A stretch of 64,000 nucleotides of DNA from Planococcus shenhongbingii (lineage in GTDB: Bacteria > Bacillota > Bacilli > Bacillales_A > Planococcaceae): assembly GCF_030413635.1 (NCBI RefSeq), contig NZ_CP129235.1, forward strand, positions 2,232,001-2,296,000, read 5' to 3'. The notes beneath the pieces are model-generated. The model was given only the letters and a program-made list of their open reading frames with translations. It ran no database searches and was not told the origin of the DNA. Numbering within the stretch: position 1 is the stretch's first letter; each line of letters begins with the position of its first letter. Made by a program: the position numbers and the translations under genes. This document shows, one piece after another, positions 62,684-64,000 of this stretch.

Positions 62684-63608
62684 ACAACTGGATTTGGCAC
62701 CGGTCGGATATTTGGTAATGGACCAATATTTGAGCATTACGGAAATCAATAAGATGATGATGAACCTAGTGGGGATTGAAAATGTCCCCCTCCATATACA
62801 TGAGTTATTGACCGTTTCTTCCCGAATTTATTTTCAGACATATTTCATTCCGACGATTATCACTCATGGAGCCGTCAGTGAAATGGTATTAAAGTTAAAG
62901 AATCCTTCGGGGTCTGTTCCAGTGTTGATGAACGCCAAAAAAAGCAAAGGTTTTTTCGAATGTGCATTTATGCAGATGCCGATCCGCAGTGAATACGAAA
63001 ATGAATTATTGAATGCCAAAAGAGATGCGGAAAGGATCAGCCAAGCGACAGAAGAAGCGAACCAAAAGCTTATACTATTGCTCAATGAAGTGGAGTCCAA
63101 ACAAGCTGAATTAAGTGTGTTAAACAGCCGTCTGAAGAAGTTGGCGGTCACCGATGTTCTCACTAACCTGAAAAACCGCCGTTATCTTGAAGAGTTTCTT
63201 CCACCGCTGATGAAAAATGGAACACTGTCAATCATGTTGATTGACATAGACTTTTTTAAAAAAATCAATGATACCTTCGGCCATTATGCAGGCGATGTCA
63301 TTCTACAAGAGCTGGCTCATGTGCTTGAAAGTTTAATTGACGATCCCGGATTTGCGATTCGCATTGGCGGCGAGGAATTTGTAGTGGTGTTGCCTGGAAT
63401 TGGTCAGTATGTAGTTGAAGTGATTGCTGAGAAAATCCGCAGAGCTGTCGAGGTTACCGATTGGTCATACGGTCAGATTACAGTCAGTATCGGAGTGGCT
63501 GAAAGTACACCAGGCATGACACTTTCAAGCTTATTGAAAATGGCAGATGGCGCTCTATACAATTCGAAAACCGAGGGTCGTAATCGAATAACTATAGCTA
63601 TACCCTAA
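62676..63608 (+). CDS. PAS-coiled coil-GGDEF diguanylate cyclase partnered with RsbQ
   Basis: 310 residues. The ATG at 62676 is 9 bases after CGGGGG; an ATG at 62667 abuts it. An N-terminal PAS-like domain (about 1-110: APVGYLVMDQYLSITEINKM, then ECAFMQMPIRSEYENELLNA) resembles the sensor of RsbP-type proteins. A coiled coil follows (about 115-165), then GGDEF with IGGEEF at 230-235 and no RxxD inhibitory site at the usual place. It overlaps rsbQ, so the two are coupled. The product should make cyclic di-GMP. In Bacillus the partner of RsbQ carries a PP2C phosphatase in this position. Confidence 0.88.
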   Translation: MDRQLDLAPVGYLVMDQYLSITEINKMMMNLVGIENVPLHIHELLTVSSRIYFQTYFIPTIITHGAVSEMVLKLKNPSGSVPVLMNAKKSKGFFECAFMQMPIRSEYENELLNAKRDAERISQATEEANQKLILLLNEVESKQAELSVLNSRLKKLAVTDVLTNLKNRRYLEEFLPPLMKNGTLSIMLIDIDFFKKINDTFGHYAGDVILQELAHVLESLIDDPGFAIRIGGEEFVVVLPGIGQYVVEVIAEKIRRAVEVTDWSYGQITVSIGVAESTPGMTLSSLLKMADGALYNSKTEGRNRITIAIP

Positions 63609-63638
63609 CTTTCTGTTTAACGGACAGAAAGTTTTTTT
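63607..63638 (+). terminator. Terminator after the rsbQ-GGDEF operon
   Basis: ACTTTCTGT / ACAGAAAGT with a 7-base loop and TTTTTTT, starting at the stop codon. Confidence 0.88.
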
Positions 63639-63790
63639 GTGTCCCCTGCATGAACATGCTCTATAGGTTGGGAAAAAAGTAATCTAATTAGTACACGCGA
63701 TAGGTGTATTCCATCATTCTACTGTAAATCTACTTTTCTATTTGACGTAGACAATTTTAGAACAGAATAAATTTCACTACTATTAAAGAG

Positions 63791-63899
63791 CTCATGAAAG
63801 TATAATTGTACACACAAAAAGAGAGGAAATAAGCTTTAATCGACCTCTTTTTTACCTTCTCTTTTTGAACAGCTTCTGATAATGTTTGATATGTAAACC
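63791..63899. repeat. Dispersed hairpin element, copy R8
   Basis: ATGAAAGTATAATTGTACAC, ACAAAAAGAGAGGAAATAAG, loop region CTTTAATCG, ACCTCTTTTTTACCTTCTCT, then GAACAGCTTCTGATAATGTT and GATATGTAAACC. Very close to R3. Confidence 0.75.
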
Positions 63900-64000
63900 G
63901 AATTCATGCCAGAGTTTCTCTTTCGAATTCTGTAGCATCAGTACTTTGAATGCAACTTATTTTTTCAAGAAAATTAAAAGATTTCTTTTTCTAGAAATAC

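Overview
The window looks like chromosomal DNA of a low-to-moderate GC Gram-positive of the order Bacillales. The best guess is the family Planococcaceae (Planococcus-like). This is inference from gene content: strong AGGAGG-type ribosome sites, an ECF sigma/anti-sigma pair, a KimA potassium importer, PaiAB, YkoE/YkoF, RsbQ, DUF1846 and a WxL-type surface protein. No rRNA, tRNA or CRISPR array was seen.

Layout. 0-6 kb: lipoprotein end, then an ECF sigma / anti-sigma / ABC exporter operon, a 21-bp tandem repeat, a decayed HflX-like tail, a YCII protein and two small paralogues. 6-21 kb: two UspA paralogues bracketing kimA, a FemAB-like acyltransferase, a broken deoD, a DMT exporter, an NmrA-type reductase, a RibD-C reductase, an RtcB ligase, a VOC protein, a four-helix copper protein and a strip of gene tails. 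21.7-26 kb: a membrane-anchored protein, a complete IS3-family element (IS150-like) and a CopB-type copper ATPase. 27-35.5 kb: catabolic and redox genes (zinc alcohol dehydrogenase, LLM flavin oxidoreductase, MBL lipoprotein, HxlR, Lrp, isochorismatase-like hydrolase, D-tartrate dehydratase-like enolase, GntR).

36-43.5 kb is the most unusual stretch. It is a run of small, mostly minus-strand genes, several resembling immunity proteins (SUKH, DUF1871, GNAT, DUF4288 remnant). Eight copies of a 32-bp palindrome lie at the 3' ends of successive genes, one per gene or gene pair. The array abuts a truncated plasmid-type MerR/DUF3967 gene and a dead IS3 transposase.

44-50.7 kb: an oxalate/formate-type MFS transporter, a TPP riboswitch driving broken ykoF-ykoE that run into truncated paiA-paiB, an orphan ykkC-type riboswitch, DUF1846 and a DinB pseudogene. 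51-63.6 kb: a cyclic-di-GMP neighbourhood with several GGDEF/EAL proteins, one built on fourteen 21-residue coiled-coil repeats. It ends with an RsbQ-like hydrolase overlapping a PAS-GGDEF gene, where Bacillus would have the RsbP phosphatase.

Many genes are broken (at least fifteen pseudogenes or remnants). A family of about 100-bp hairpin elements is scattered through the intergenic spaces. The picture is a core genome interspersed with actively decaying and exchanged accessory DNA.
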